DNA of 64,000 bases from JABDQA01 sp963824415 (GCA_963824415.1 CAWGPM010000008.1:186001-250000), one strand, 5' to 3'. Shown: positions 55,508-64,000, counted from the stretch's first letter. Notes: generated by a model not told the origin, from the letters alone. Numbers and translations: made by a program.

Positions 55508-56425
55508 TTACCAGAATGTAGAGATCACAATTGTGAAAGTGTCCGAATCAACTCCAGTAGATTCCTGGGTGCGGGTACTGATGTATTTTGCTTTTACGCC
55601 CCATTGACGATTAATAGGAAAACCGAAGCCAAAAGCCCAAGCCAAGTCCTGCTTTAAATCGTCTTTTTTCGCCCCATTTACAGTGGATCTTCCTCCATAA
55701 TCATAACCGGCACTTGCACTGGCCCAAAGTCCTGGACGAAAGGTGTAAATGAGATGACCGTAAATTACGTAGAGTGGGTTCTGCTCAAGGGTGTTACCGT
55801 TAAAAAAATCATTATTATCGGTGTATAACGCAACGAGTCCTGTTGTTTCCATTAACCATTTCCCAGTCTTATGCGAGATTCCAAACTGAGGTCGTAAGGT
55901 AAAACGATTTGTGCCAAGATTGATTAATTTATCGTCCATGTAATTGCCAGTCGGCAACTGTACTGACAAGCCCACTCCAGCGCTGGTCTCAACTCTTTTG
56001 GCCGCCTGATAGGTAATATATTGCTCCCCCTGCAGAGGCGGCGAACCGTAAAGGTTGATCGCAAACCTTAGTATCGTGTCAGTCCATCCACTCCGATTAA
56101 CCGTTTTGGCAGTGCCGTCGAGGAGTCCAGTCCAATGCCCATCCTGGTAGGCTTGTAGTAGGCCAATTCGAGCTGTTTTATCGAACAGCGCGAACGACCG
56201 GATGTACCTGGCAGCCCAGGTGTGCATCTCCATTTGGGCGTTTTCAATCTTGAGAACAGGATCAAAATCAATGTCGGCTTCGGTGTAGGCATAACCAGAA
56301 CCAATAAAATTTGTATTAATAGGGAGATGGGCCCAAAGCCTGGGTTCTAGCTCCTCTGCCAGACACGTAGAGGCAACAAGAAAGAAAAACAAAACGAGAA
56401 AGCAACACCTGGAAAATTTTTTCAC
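55508..56425 (-). CDS. Outer-membrane protein of the Phenol_MetA_deg type
   Basis: A beta-barrel protein of about 305 residues with a signal peptide that fits a GTG start at 56425 (KKFSRCCFLVLFFFLVAS, cleaved near CLAEE). In-frame ATG at 56482 and a TTG at 56554 are alternatives with less plausible leaders. Alternating beta-strands run to an aromatic C-terminus (FTIVISTFW). Family-like pieces are LPTGNYMDDKLINLGTNRF and LYVIYGHLIYTFRPG. It would be a passive channel for hydrophobic or aromatic compounds or simply a porin. The neighbour at 56747 belongs to the same family. Confidence 0.8.
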   Translation of the reverse strand: MKKFSRCCFLVLFFFLVASTCLAEELEPRLWAHLPINTNFIGSGYAYTEADIDFDPVLKIENAQMEMHTWAARYIRSFALFDKTARIGLLQAYQDGHWTGLLDGTAKTVNRSGWTDTILRFAINLYGSPPLQGEQYITYQAAKRVETSAGVGLSVQLPTGNYMDDKLINLGTNRFTLRPQFGISHKTGKWLMETTGLVALYTDNNDFFNGNTLEQNPLYVIYGHLIYTFRPGLWASASAGYDYGGRSTVNGAKKDDLKQDLAWAFGFGFPINRQWGVKAKYISTRTQESTGVDSDTFTIVISTFW

Positions 56426-56746
56426 AAACCTAAACTGGCAAATAAAAAAACGAGATCTTTTCTGTTGGCCTATTTTTAACATTTTTTCGAGGTAGGATGG
56501 ATCACAATAGTTAGTACGATTATGTTCCTGAGACGGCCGAAAGATTCGGGGCAAATATCGCCAGGATTTTTTTTCATCAAACCATAATAAGCATCTCGCA
56601 TTTATTTTTTCATGTCATGCGCAGAATTACATGGTTTGGTCTGCAGGAGCAGCTGACAGTGAGTTTCTAATGAAACCATCCGGTGCTCGGAAGTACCTGG
56701 CAGTGATGCCTGCTTAGACTTGGCGCCTGCCCCTGTTCCGGGTCTC

Positions 56747-57685
56747 CTAAAAATGGTGTACCCAGCGGAGGTTATAGCGTTGCCCCTCGGACCTGTTCTC
56801 CACCGCCGTCTCCCAGTAGGCGTTAAAAAACAGATGGTTGTCCGGGTTGATTGACCATAACAAACCCGGGCCGATGCCAAGGACCTCCTCTTTGCCGTTT
56901 TCGACATCCACACTGTCGACCTCGCTATCCGTCAGCTGCTTGAGGTAGTAGCCGTTAATGCCAAGGCGAAAGGTGGGGGTTATCGCATAAGCGGTGGCGA
57001 AATTCAGGTGGATTGCCTGTCCGGCGGTGCTCGTTTCGGCAGGGCCGAAGGCATCGTTGTTCTCAGCGTTCCAGAGGTAGTGAATACGGGTAGTGGCTGT
57101 CCAGTTGGGGGTGATGAACAGGGTTCCTGCCCAGTATGGGTTAAAAGAGAAGAAATTGCTGCCGGGGTTGAGCGACTTGTCATCGTCGTATTTGCCGGTG
57201 GGGAAAATCATCTGCAGCTCGATCCGTTGCATGAATAGAGGCCTGCCGTCTTTCATCACCGGGTCCCACTGGAGAAACGGACCAATTAAGACATCTCCGA
57301 GACCACTGCCGTTATCCTGAGGAAACGGGCCTGATTGGCTATAGGATATATCGAGTCCGACAATCGGGATGATGACATCGATCCCCCATTTCCCACCCCA
57401 CAGGATTTCCTTATCGGACTGGTAGATTCCCTGGGAGAGGCTGATCCAGGCATCCAGCTCGGGATCCGGAAACGGTATCGCATCACCGTTGCCGTCATTC
57501 AGCTGGTCGGCTGTATAGTACTGGATATACTGGCTGAAATAGAAACCGGGACCGGCCGGCGGACCACCATCGAGAAAACTGGTGAAACCGAGATTCACGG
57601 CTGGCAGATCGTAGGCCGTGGCAGATGTTGGCAGAAGACTCAGCAAGAACAAAGCCATGATTATCATTCCGTTTCGACGCTTCAT
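56747..57685 (-). CDS. Outer-membrane protein of the Phenol_MetA_deg/SphA type
   Basis: A 312-residue exported beta-barrel. The signal peptide (MKRRNGMIIMALFLLSLL) ends near TSATAYD. PAVNLGFTSFLDGGPPAGPG and QYIQYYTADQ are typical of the family, as are FPTGKYDDDKSLNPGSN and FNPYWAGTLFITPNW. It ends in HHF. The start has GGAG upstream. Two homologous genes in tandem suggest duplication or joint use in uptake of organic compounds. Confidence 0.88.
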   Translation of the reverse strand: MKRRNGMIIMALFLLSLLPTSATAYDLPAVNLGFTSFLDGGPPAGPGFYFSQYIQYYTADQLNDGNGDAIPFPDPELDAWISLSQGIYQSDKEILWGGKWGIDVIIPIVGLDISYSQSGPFPQDNGSGLGDVLIGPFLQWDPVMKDGRPLFMQRIELQMIFPTGKYDDDKSLNPGSNFFSFNPYWAGTLFITPNWTATTRIHYLWNAENNDAFGPAETSTAGQAIHLNFATAYAITPTFRLGINGYYLKQLTDSEVDSVDVENGKEEVLGIGPGLLWSINPDNHLFFNAYWETAVENRSEGQRYNLRWVHHF

Positions 57686-58170
57686 ATCATCTCCATGAGT
57701 TGAGGTGAGTGCAAAAGATCTGCCTTTAGGATCTGCAAACTATCTAATACCGCGTTTAAAATACCCTTATTGGAGCAGAAATCAATAGTTTGCCCGAAAC
57801 TGCTATCGCGAAGTCTTGGCCAACAAAATGGGATTTGGTGGGAAAGCGGCCTAACCCTGCATTCTCTTATGGCTCACATATTGTCATAGAGCAATGACGG
57901 TGCTGGTGAGCTTTACCATTACTGGTTGTCAGCAGATATTGGAAAAATCGAGATACACTGCACTCGAGGAGTTGTTTATCAGAAATCAGAGGAGTACAGA
58001 CATATCAGGAACAGTCTTAAATATCTTGCATTATCTCTTCTCTGAAGCTTACAGCACCAAACCTCCTGATTTGTTTGTTTTTATTACCTATTGCAAGGTT
58101 GGTGAGGCGTGGGATATCATCCGAGGGACAGCGTAGAATGTGCATGGGTGTGGGAGATGGAGGTCAATAA
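57686..58170. other. Intergenic region
   Basis: About 485 bp. An 80-codon frame at 57894-58136 starts with a hydrophobic stretch (MTVLVSFTITGC) but has no ribosome site, and its sequence is not convincing as a gene. No repeat or promoter is clear. Confidence 0.4.
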
Positions 58171-58398
58171 ATGAACGTCAAAGAAGTGCGTAAAGAAGCC
58201 AAGAAGTGCTTCAACGGCATTTGCCGTGTCTGCCGCCAGTGCAACGGCGTAGCTTGCGCCGGTGAATTCCCAGGCATTGGGGGCGTCGGCAGCGGCCTAT
58301 CGTTCATCAACAACTACAATGCCCTTGCCGCCTTGCGTGTCAAGATGCGCGTGGTCCACGCCGCCAGCGACCCGGAGACGTCTATACTACAGCCTTGA
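58171..58398 (+). pseudogene. Truncated alpha-hydroxy-acid oxidizing protein (FMN-dependent)
   Basis: The 75 residues from MNVKEVRKEAKKCFNGICRV through CRQCNGVACAGEFPGIG to YNALAALRVKMRVVHA match the N-terminus of LldD-like FMN enzymes of anaerobes, which are normally over 330 residues. GGAGG precedes the ATG at good distance, so the 5' end is original. Similarity stops at about ASDPETSIL, where the FMN barrel should begin, and a stop follows. The downstream DNA is the repeat at 58452. Confidence 0.8.
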
Positions 58399-58451
58399 GC
58401 GGCAGCAACAATCTGCGGTTAAGGCGGATCTGATAACACACCCTGGGATAA

Positions 58452-58546
58452 GCACTTGCGACGACTGGTGGTTATTCTTGGCTAGGTTATTAGGGATTGG
58501 GAGGCTAGAGCCGAGGTATCTGGATCTGGAGAGCTTGTTACATTGA
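58452..58546 (+). repeat. Copy A of a 95-bp coding-like repeat
   Basis: By eye 75 of 95 bases match copy B at 59134-59228. Both encode a similar tail (DWWLFLARLLGIGRLEPRY here) ending in TGA. They may be C-terminal scraps of one gene family. The source is not recognised. Confidence 0.65.
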
Positions 58547-58716
58547 ACTGCCTATGCATCTATGCAACAAGTTCCCCCTTGAACATCACGAGTTCATTCC
58601 CTTTTCCATCATAGGTTGTGGTCACGGAAACACCCCTCTAACATTTTTTTCCTGGCTTTGTCTCAGATGTCCTTCGACGGTGAAAAGATATGATGGGAGA
58701 TTGGCCGACCTTACAA

Positions 58717-58989
58717 CTAAATTCGATTCTGCACCAAGATTTTCACACCAATAATGAGCAAGATAACTGCCACTGTTGCAACAGCAATTATTGCCCCACC
58801 CATCCAGTTAAGATTTCCGTCTGAGCAGACGATCCCAAATTGGCAAAACACAGACAGAAATTTTTCCCAGACACTCATAACGAAAGGAAAAATAGTTTCC
58901 CAGGCTTGAGAAATATAAGGAGATATCATTTCCCAAAATTCAGCCAGATAGGAAAGAATTTTCTCCCAAATTTCAATAATTTTATCCAT
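58717..58989 (-). CDS. Small membrane protein with 11-residue Trp-Glu repeats
   Basis: A 90-residue protein from the ATG at 58989 (MDKIIEIWEKILSYL). Residues 7-50 are four 11-residue units with WE at residues 8, 19, 30 and 41 (IWEKILSYLAE, FWEMISPYISQ, AWETIFPFVMS, VWEKFLSVFCQ). A transmembrane helix follows (about 66-85; GGAIIAVATVAVILLIIG). The repeat predicts an amphipathic hendecad helix lying on the membrane. The upstream ribosome site is weak and no family is known to me. Confidence 0.65.
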   Translation of the reverse strand: MDKIIEIWEKILSYLAEFWEMISPYISQAWETIFPFVMSVWEKFLSVFCQFGIVCSDGNLNWMGGAIIAVATVAVILLIIGVKILVQNRI

Positions 58990-59133
58990 GGTGCCACCAG
59001 ACTGATTCCAGGTAATATGCAATATGTTTTATGGTTAGGTACAGATGGTAACATAGATCTCGGTTGGGTCGCATCCAAAATATGAGAAGGTTTAGTTATA
59101 AGTTTACTTATCTCAACCGATATCAGGGGTTAA

Positions 59134-59228
59134 GTACCAGCAACGATTGGTGGTTTTTTTTGGCTAGGTTATTCGGGATTGGGAAGCTGGAGCCTGGCTA
59201 TCTGGATCTGGAGGGGCCAGTGCATTGA
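59134..59228 (+). repeat. Copy B of the 95-bp coding-like repeat
   Basis: Diverged copy of 58452-58546, encoding a similar tail (NDWWFFLARLFGIGKLEP) and ending in TGA. It stands without any recognisable upstream gene. Confidence 0.65.
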
Positions 59229-59354
59229 TTGTCTCTCTGCAAAAAGCTGCAACTGGGTGCGTATAGGGTGCAAAATGATGCAAAATGGCACACCTTACCC
59301 TAAAATTATGTCCAAATAATCAGACCTAAGTCAATTCTCTGTATTTCGCCGGTT

Positions 59355-59373
59355 GTTAGCAACAGGTTAGCAA
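59355..59373 (+). repeat. Direct repeat GTTAGCAA beside the tRNA fragment
   Basis: GTTAGCAA occurs at 59355-59362 and 59366-59373, 11 bp apart. On the other side of the tRNA fragment similar short repeats occur, as expected around integrase attachment sites. Confidence 0.5.
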
Positions 59374-59376
59374 AAA

Positions 59377-59412
59377 CAAAAAAGCACTTACAGCAAAAAG
59401 CCATAAGTGCTT
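59377..59412 (-). terminator. Intrinsic terminator after the tRNA fragment
   Basis: On the minus strand AAGCACTTA, a 13-nt loop and TAAGTGCTT are followed by TTTTTGTTTT. It lies 10 bp after the tRNA CCA end and was presumably the original tRNA terminator. Confidence 0.75.
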
Positions 59413-59421
59413 GATTTTATT

Positions 59422-59466
59422 TGGTAGCGGGGGCAGGATTTGAACCTGCGACCTTCGGGTTATGAG
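59422..59466 (-). tRNA. 3' half of initiator tRNA-Met (CAU), likely att site
   Basis: On the minus strand CTCATAACCCGAAGGTCG and the T-arm GGTTCAAATCC to CCCCGCTACCA match an initiator tRNA from the anticodon loop to the encoded CCA. The 5' half is missing: upstream the sequence is unrelated (ATGGGT). This is what integration at the anticodon loop by a tyrosine integrase leaves behind. An integrase fragment lies at 62170. Confidence 0.8.
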
Positions 59467-59482
59467 ACCCATTAAAGGCAAT

Positions 59483-59518
59483 TATCACTATTTATCACCA
59501 AGTATCACTAGTTATCAC
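59483..59518 (+). repeat. Iteron-like TATCAC repeats with exact 10-bp period
   Basis: TATCAC occurs at 59483, 59493, 59503 and 59513, one helical turn apart, 17 bp from the tRNA fragment. A second short repeat, GACACCTAT, occurs at 59601 and 59613. Both fit integrase arm sites. Confidence 0.7.
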
Positions 59519-59908
59519 AGAGTCAGATTTCCTGCGGGATTAGAGAGAGGCTTCCACAATTTTTATTACCACTGATTGTCACTGAATGACACCGTTGTTA
59601 GACACCTATATGGACACCTATGAATCAAGTCTGGTTATAAGCAGGAAATACGCCAACAATACTGAAATTCTTTATTGTGAAGGTTGCCGAATCAAAGTTC
59701 ATCGATTGTGATGTAATGCTTTCTCGGACCTTATCAGGAACAGTATAATATCTCTGGCTTTACTTGAATTGTTGAGGTTGGCAAAGGATCTCTTTGCCCA
59801 TGCTTGATTTTGAAATCAGTTATCCCCCTCTATCTGCAAATTTGACAACATTTAAGATTTTCCGAATATGCAATAATGCTGCCTAATGGTCTGAAAACAT
59901 AAATAATC
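59519..59908. other. Non-coding flank of the att region
   Basis: About 390 bp with the GACACCTAT repeats at 59601-59621 and nothing else recognised. Confidence 0.4.
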
Positions 59909-61867
59909 TTATCCAGCTGCGGAGAATACCGTTGCACCTTCTTTAATGGTCTCCTGTACCTTAATATCCTTTATATTCATTGGTTCTACTGCCAGTGGAT
60001 CAGCCGAAAGTATCACCAAGTCGGCTAATTTACCAACCTCAAGCGTTCCCTTACGTTTTTCCTCAAAAACCTGCCATGCTGCGTCTGCAGTGATAGCCCG
60101 CAATGCCTCAAAAGGTGTGATACGTTGTTCAGGTCCTAGCTCCTTTCCGCCGGTGGTCACTCTGTTGATCGCAGTCCAGGCGACAGTGAGCATCTCAATA
60201 CCAGCAATTGGTGCATCGTGGTGCAGGGTAATTTTAATTTCCCTGTCCAGAGCTGTGCGTGAAGGGCTAATCCTGGATGCACGTTCCGGGCCGAGAAACA
60301 GGTCTCTATGTCGGTCTCCCCAAAAATAGACATGGATTGGAAAGAATGACAGAGTAAGGCCTTGTTTTGCTGCGAAATCGAGTTGATCCTCACGCATGGT
60401 CTGAGCGTGGATGACGGTTGTACGAAGGTCCGGCCGAGGCTTCTCCCGCCCCGCACACTTTTAACGGCTTTTACCAGCATGTCAGTGGCTCCGTCCCCAT
60501 TAGTGTGTGCTTGAATCTGGATACCTGCATCATCGCAGCGTTTCAGCCAGGTTTCGATCTCTTCCTGGGTCATGTTGGAATACCCACGGTAGTCGCCTTC
60601 TACTTTTTCAGGTTCGCTTGCTTTATGGGATTCGGTATCGCTACTGATGAAAAGATGCTCAACGGTATCTGTAACACACTTGTCGGCAGTGGGTGCGGTT
60701 TGCCCCGGCTGGACATGATACGGCTGGGACAGAAAAGCGGTGTAGCCTTGGATCGAACCGTCCACAGTCATTTTAAGTCCACCCCGGCGCAGGCGACCGG
60801 TTGAATCCTTATCTTTGATCACGCTCTTGAACTCGGCATCGTCAACACCCTGGTATAGCGGCCAAGTGATTATATCTATTGGCAGCTTACCCTGCCTCTC
60901 CATGGCCTCTAAAATCTTTATGGCTCCTTTACCGCTGGCACAATCCTGGGCGGTAGTAATTCCCGCCCGAGCGTAAAAACGCATTCCCTCATCCAGCATG
61001 GTCATCGCCTTTTCAGGTGTTGGCATTGGCATTTTGTTCACCACCAGGATCATGGCAAGCTCTTCCAGTACCCCACTGGGTTTATTTGATCCCGGTAGAC
61101 GTTGGATTTTTCCTCCATCCGGATCCTTTGTGTCGGCTGTAACGCCAATCTCTTCGAGCATTTTGGAATCGCCGGCCATCAGATGACCGGAACGTGCATG
61201 AGGACTATCGGATGCTCCATTGATACCGCATCCAAATCTTCCCGGTTTGGGTGCCGCTGCTCCTCGATACCGGTGTCGTCATACCCCCAACCTATCACCC
61301 ATTTGCCAGGCTCGATGTTCTTTGTCTCGATCCATTCCTGAATAATTCTCTGAATGTCAGCTATGGACCCTGCTTCTCCTATCGGCTTCGGGTCAAGATT
61401 TGCAACCGAGAATTTGGCCGATTGCATTGACTATATGGGAATGGGGATCGATGAAACCGGGCATCATGCATTGACCTTTCAAATCTACCAGTGTGGTTGA
61501 ACCATCCTTTCTGGTCATGACGTCTGAGGTTTTTCCGACGGCGATTATGAGACCTTCTGGCGACCGCCAGAGCCTCAACTCGCTGTCCATCATCAGCCAT
61601 GGTTAGTATTGGCCCGCCGTGAAAGATGATGTCCGCCTTCTTGTCAGGATCGACTGTGCCACCTGCGGCTAACAGGGTATTGCCTGGTCCGACCAGCCAC
61701 TAGCACTCCGCCAGCAATTGCTGCGGTTTTTATAAATTCTCGTCGAGACATGGCATTGCCCGCATGATCAAGACCATCTGCGCGAAAAAATCCGGAGTAC
61801 ACCCACAACTGCACATTGTGACGTTTTGCTTAATCACCTCGTTTTCTGAATGGATTTGGTTTGACAT
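59909..61867 (-). pseudogene. Tat-exported amidohydrolase (YtcJ-like), multiply frameshifted
   Basis: GGGGAGC precedes an ATG at 61867. The product begins MSNQIHSENEVIK with CSCGCTPDFF, followed by a twin-arginine signal (MSRREFIKTAAIAGG). The rest reads, in switching frames, as a complete YtcJ-type enzyme: ADIIFHGGPILTMADDG, GFIDPHSHI (metal His pair), GWGYDDTGI, KMTVDGSIQGYTAFLSQPYH, AHTNGDGATDML, then HHDAPIAGIEMLTVAWTA and a C-terminal GTLEVGKLADLVILS. Single-base shifts are needed near 61780, 61690, 61565, 61440, 61196 and 60455. The gene is dead but recent. Confidence 0.85.
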
Positions 61868-62169
61868 GCTCCCCTTCCTCAGTCGCAGAAATAGTAGTGT
61901 GGCAAAGTAGTATATAACAATATAAGGGTCAGGTAATGGTTCTGAATGTATCAGTGTATTTGGGGGGATAAATCAATTTCAGAATGGGGAGTCGATGATC
62001 AATGACACTCGGTGATTGAATTGAATATTGCCAATTCAAATCGCCTGAATTTTCCATTTAGTGAAACTGTAGACTGTTCCTGACAGGTTACGAGCCTGAA
62101 CGTTGTCTCAGATGATAGCTGGCCAGAACAAACCTATGATGGGGTGCCAATAACTATCACTTGATAATT
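61868..62169. other. Intergenic region between amidohydrolase and integrase remnants
   Basis: About 300 bp, A/T-rich, with no recognisable gene or repeat. It should include the dead amidohydrolase promoter. Confidence 0.35.
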
Positions 62170-62358
62170 CTAGCCATGAAGTGACTCTATCCACCTGATT
62201 GCTTCAGAGTCATTTACTTTGCCAAGATACCTCTGAGTGGTGGACAAGTCAGAGTGCCTCAGAATGACCTTGCTTACAATTTCGATCGGCGTTCCTGACC
62301 GTGACGCATAGGTTGCCGCATGTCGCCTCAGATCATGTGGTCTTAGATTGATACCCAT
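62170..62358 (-). pseudogene. C-terminal fragment of a tyrosine recombinase
   Basis: The 62-residue frame carries most of the catalytic signature: LRPHDLRRHAATYASRSG (HxxR), then LRHSDLSTTQRYLG with the His and the Tyr nucleophile. The first two-thirds of the protein are absent, so it cannot be active. It may be what remains of the integrase that used the tRNA site at 59422. Confidence 0.85.
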
Positions 62359-62424
62359 CGGCTGTTCTTTTTCGTATCATTAACTCTAAACGAAACTTAA
62401 ATTATCATAAAAAGGAGAATACGC

Positions 62425-62640
62425 ATGATGACATGTATGATGACACGTTCCAGATTGTTATCCACACTGATCGTGTTGAGCGTTTTTGTGACCGCAAATG
62501 GCTTCTCAGAAGAGACCGTACAGTCCGGCTACCCGGTTGTAGATACGGGACAATCGCTTTGTTATGATACCCATCAACACATCACTCCGCCCGGTGTGGG
62601 CGATGCCTTTTTCGGTCAAGACGCACAGTATCAAGGACAG
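62425..62640 (+). pseudogene. 5' part of a DUF1566-type exported protein, interrupted by an IS
   Basis: AAGGAG precedes the ATG. A signal peptide (RSRLLSTLIVLSVFV, cleaved near GFSEE) is followed by YPVVDTGQSLCYDTHQHI and GVGDAFFGQDAQYQGQ, the usual N-terminus of DUF1566/Lcl-type proteins. At about 62640 the frame runs into reverse-strand transposase sequence. The rest of the gene is not in the window. Confidence 0.75.
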
Positions 62641-63279
62641 CAGGTGCTCGCCACAGAAAATGTACAATGGCAGATAGCAATATGCTTTGTAATAGCCATG
62701 AGAGAATTTACCTTCCTGGTTACCATGCAAAGGATCATCGGTAGCATCAATATCAAGAATGATCTCTTCTGGTGCGGTAGAGTATGCTTCGAGGAAGACA
62801 TCAACAAAAAGATTGTCCACCTATCTCGATTGTATAACAATCTTTTTATAGGCGCTTTTGGCGGTTGCGTTTGGAGCTGTCAGTTCCAAACGGTTTAGAG
62901 TGCTTTTACCAGCCAGCGGCTTACCTTTATCCTTTTCTGAAAGACGCTCCATGCCGGTCGGATCACGCTTGCCAACTGCGACCGCAAGCATCTGATCCTG
63001 TGCCAATTGATCATGATCATTTAGATTTTCATATCCTAAGGCAAGACCAATTACCCTTTGGGAAACAAGAGACAAGACGTCGTGTTCGATACGATTTTTC
63101 TGACGATAGTCGGAAAACATTGCGCAAAACGGTGTAGGACTGCTGTCCGTTGCTCAACTTCTCTCAACAGCAACGCACCTCCATCTGAGGTGATGGGTTC
63201 CACCGCTGAAATCTGCAACGATTTCTCTTCTTCCCAGGGCTTGAAATGATCGGTAACTTTTTGTACACTCTGTTCTCAT
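62641..63279 (-). mobile_element. IS1380-family transposase remnant
   Basis: The minus strand from an ATG at 63279 reads in several frames as a transposase N-terminal half: IVADFSGGT, then CFSDYRQKNRIEHDV, LALGYENLNDHDQLAQD, VGKRDPTG, LAGKSTLNRLEL, DATDDPLHGNQEG and YYKAYCYLPLYIFCGEHLL. At least two frameshifts are present and the C-terminal half is gone, ending abruptly at about 62641 inside the DUF1566-like gene. An inverted repeat AAGGCCAC/GTGGCCTT (63280 and 63338) lies just upstream of its start. Confidence 0.85.
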
Positions 63280-63479
63280 AAGGCCACCTTTGTTGAGATA
63301 GATAACGTCTTAATATCACGTCAAATATACAACATTTGTGGCCTTTTTTGTTCAATTAAATGAGAAATGCGGGCTAAAGTTTGGGCATGGCCGTGCACAA
63401 TGAGACCTTACCACTGCCAATCCTATTTGACCGCTTCCTGCCAATCCCGTAGAATGAGGCAAAATCATTCTCTTTCCTG

Positions 63480-63800
63480 ATGACGATTCATTTCAACATG
63501 TTGAAATTGATGGCAATGATATATCGTGGATATATCGGGGGTACGTTTATAAATTCTCTTGATGACCTTACATGGGGTGCCGGGGTTCAACTTGACGTGT
63601 GCCGAACTGCGTTGGGCATATTCTCCATGGAGATAGGCTATCGTTTAGGGCTGCTTTATGGCTACGAAAGTATGCAGATGGCTAATACGGGTCTGTTTCC
63701 ACTCCTGCAGCTCTATAGTGATCTTCACTATGAACATTTTGGTGTGCAATTTGCCTGGGCAGGCAGCACAGTGACGGCAGGGTTCTTTTTTCGTTTTTAG
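63480..63800 (+). CDS. C-terminal part of an outer-membrane barrel-like protein
   Basis: A 106-residue frame with alternating beta-strand pattern (YIGGTFINSLDDLTWGAGVQ, then LQLYSDLHYEHFGVQFAW) that ends in FFFRF, an outer-membrane type terminus. It has no signal peptide and a weak ribosome site, so it is probably the truncated 3' part of a longer gene lost near the IS remnant. Family not named. Confidence 0.5.
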   Translation: MTIHFNMLKLMAMIYRGYIGGTFINSLDDLTWGAGVQLDVCRTALGIFSMEIGYRLGLLYGYESMQMANTGLFPLLQLYSDLHYEHFGVQFAWAGSTVTAGFFFRF

Positions 63801-63811
63801 AGGAATTGCTG

Positions 63812-64000
63812 ATGACAAGCCATAACTACCATGATTTAGCAGATAATCAATTGAAAGCAGGTGTGAAATTCCTGCTAATCATTCTTACCGCGGCGTCTCT
63901 GGTTGCAGTTCTTCTTGATCTACGTTCAAGCAGAGGAAGAAGCCCCGAAAGATCAACAAGCCGAGTCTGCAGAAGCTTCTTCTTTCGTTGCTTCGGTCCC
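63812..64000 (+). CDS. N-terminal part of an unknown protein (partial, possible frameshift)
   Basis: AGGA precedes the ATG at 63812. The first residues (MTSHNYHDLADNQLKAGV) lead to one hydrophobic segment (KFLLIILTAASL). After that the open frame becomes Arg/Ser-rich, while another frame reads a more natural LQFFLIYVQAEEEAPKDQQ, so a frameshift near 63900 is likely. The gene runs off the window end. Confidence 0.45.
   Translation, partial: MTSHNYHDLADNQLKAGVKFLLIILTAASLVAVLLDLRSSRGRSPERSTSRVCRSFFFRCFGP

Noticed and set aside
57894..58136. 80-codon frame with a hydrophobic start resembling a lipoprotein signal
   Set aside because: No ribosome site, the lipobox is imperfect (TITGC) and the rest lacks protein-like pattern.
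59422..59466. Complete tRNA-Met gene
   Set aside because: The acceptor 5' strand, D-arm and anticodon 5' strand are absent; only the part from the anticodon loop to CCA remains.
59483..59518. CRISPR-like array
   Set aside because: The repeat unit is only 6 bp with 4-bp gaps; there are no spacers of suitable length or cas genes.

Overview
The window looks like chromosomal DNA of an anaerobic, probably sulfate-reducing, member of the Desulfobacterota (former Deltaproteobacteria). The basis is the gene content: a nickel CO dehydrogenase (CooS), a MetF/MetV-HdrABC-MvhD cluster, DUF3786 proteins, a rubrerythrin/ferredoxin pair, two TGA-encoded selenocysteines, a DctPQM transporter and many two-component proteins. 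The species is not determined. No CRISPR array, rRNA operon or complete tRNA gene was seen.

Left part (1-13.7 kb): a basic amino-acid ABC transporter (binding protein cut by the window edge, plus ATPase), citrate synthase, an Fe-S DUF3786 protein, rubrerythrin, an Asp-ligand-type ferredoxin, a YchF-like P-loop protein with altered GTPase motifs, then cooS with three small downstream genes behind a clear promoter carrying a perfect dyad. A DMT permease, a beta-hydroxyacid dehydrogenase and a zinc-ribbon protein with a degenerate HD domain follow.

Core cluster (13.7-25.4 kb): a divergent MetF paralogue, a PAS histidine kinase, hdrC, hdrB, a giant tandem hdrA (1219 aa), mvhD with an in-frame UGA read as selenocysteine, metV, metF, a response regulator and a receiver-PAS-kinase. 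Starts and stops overlap or nearly touch from the kinase to metF, so this is one operon. By analogy with acetogen MetFV-HdrABC-MvhD complexes it should couple the methylene-/methyl-tetrahydrofolate step of the Wood-Ljungdahl pathway to flavin-based electron transfer. CooS would act on the carbonyl side, although acsB is not in the window.

Middle (25.4-45.4 kb): a PilZ protein whose promoter region carries the same 13-bp word as the cooS promoter, an Lrp-type RAM protein, a SAF-domain oxidoreductase, DUF1269, an IclR regulator beside a TRAP transporter, a three-gene coiled-coil/glycine-rich locus (third gene frameshifted), a HAD phosphatase, a flavin disulfide oxidoreductase, DUF533 and BON-LysM proteins. 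The standout is a selenocysteine rhodanese fused to a ferritin-like domain, followed by an FAD protein of the type found fused to selenophosphate synthetase.

Right part: perR-katG (46-48.9 kb) with palindromic operators, then an MscS channel. From 51 kb on the DNA is accessory and decaying. It holds a LarA-like gene with its middle deleted, serine-recombinase and tyrosine-integrase remnants, a 3' half of an initiator tRNA gene that looks like an attachment-site scar, a Tat-exported amidohydrolase with about six frameshifts, an IS1380 remnant inserted in a DUF1566-type gene, a 79% identical repeated tail, and a few apparently intact small genes (SYLF, DUF1330, Rap1a/Tai-like, two Phenol_MetA_deg-type outer-membrane proteins, and a small membrane protein with an 11-residue Trp repeat).
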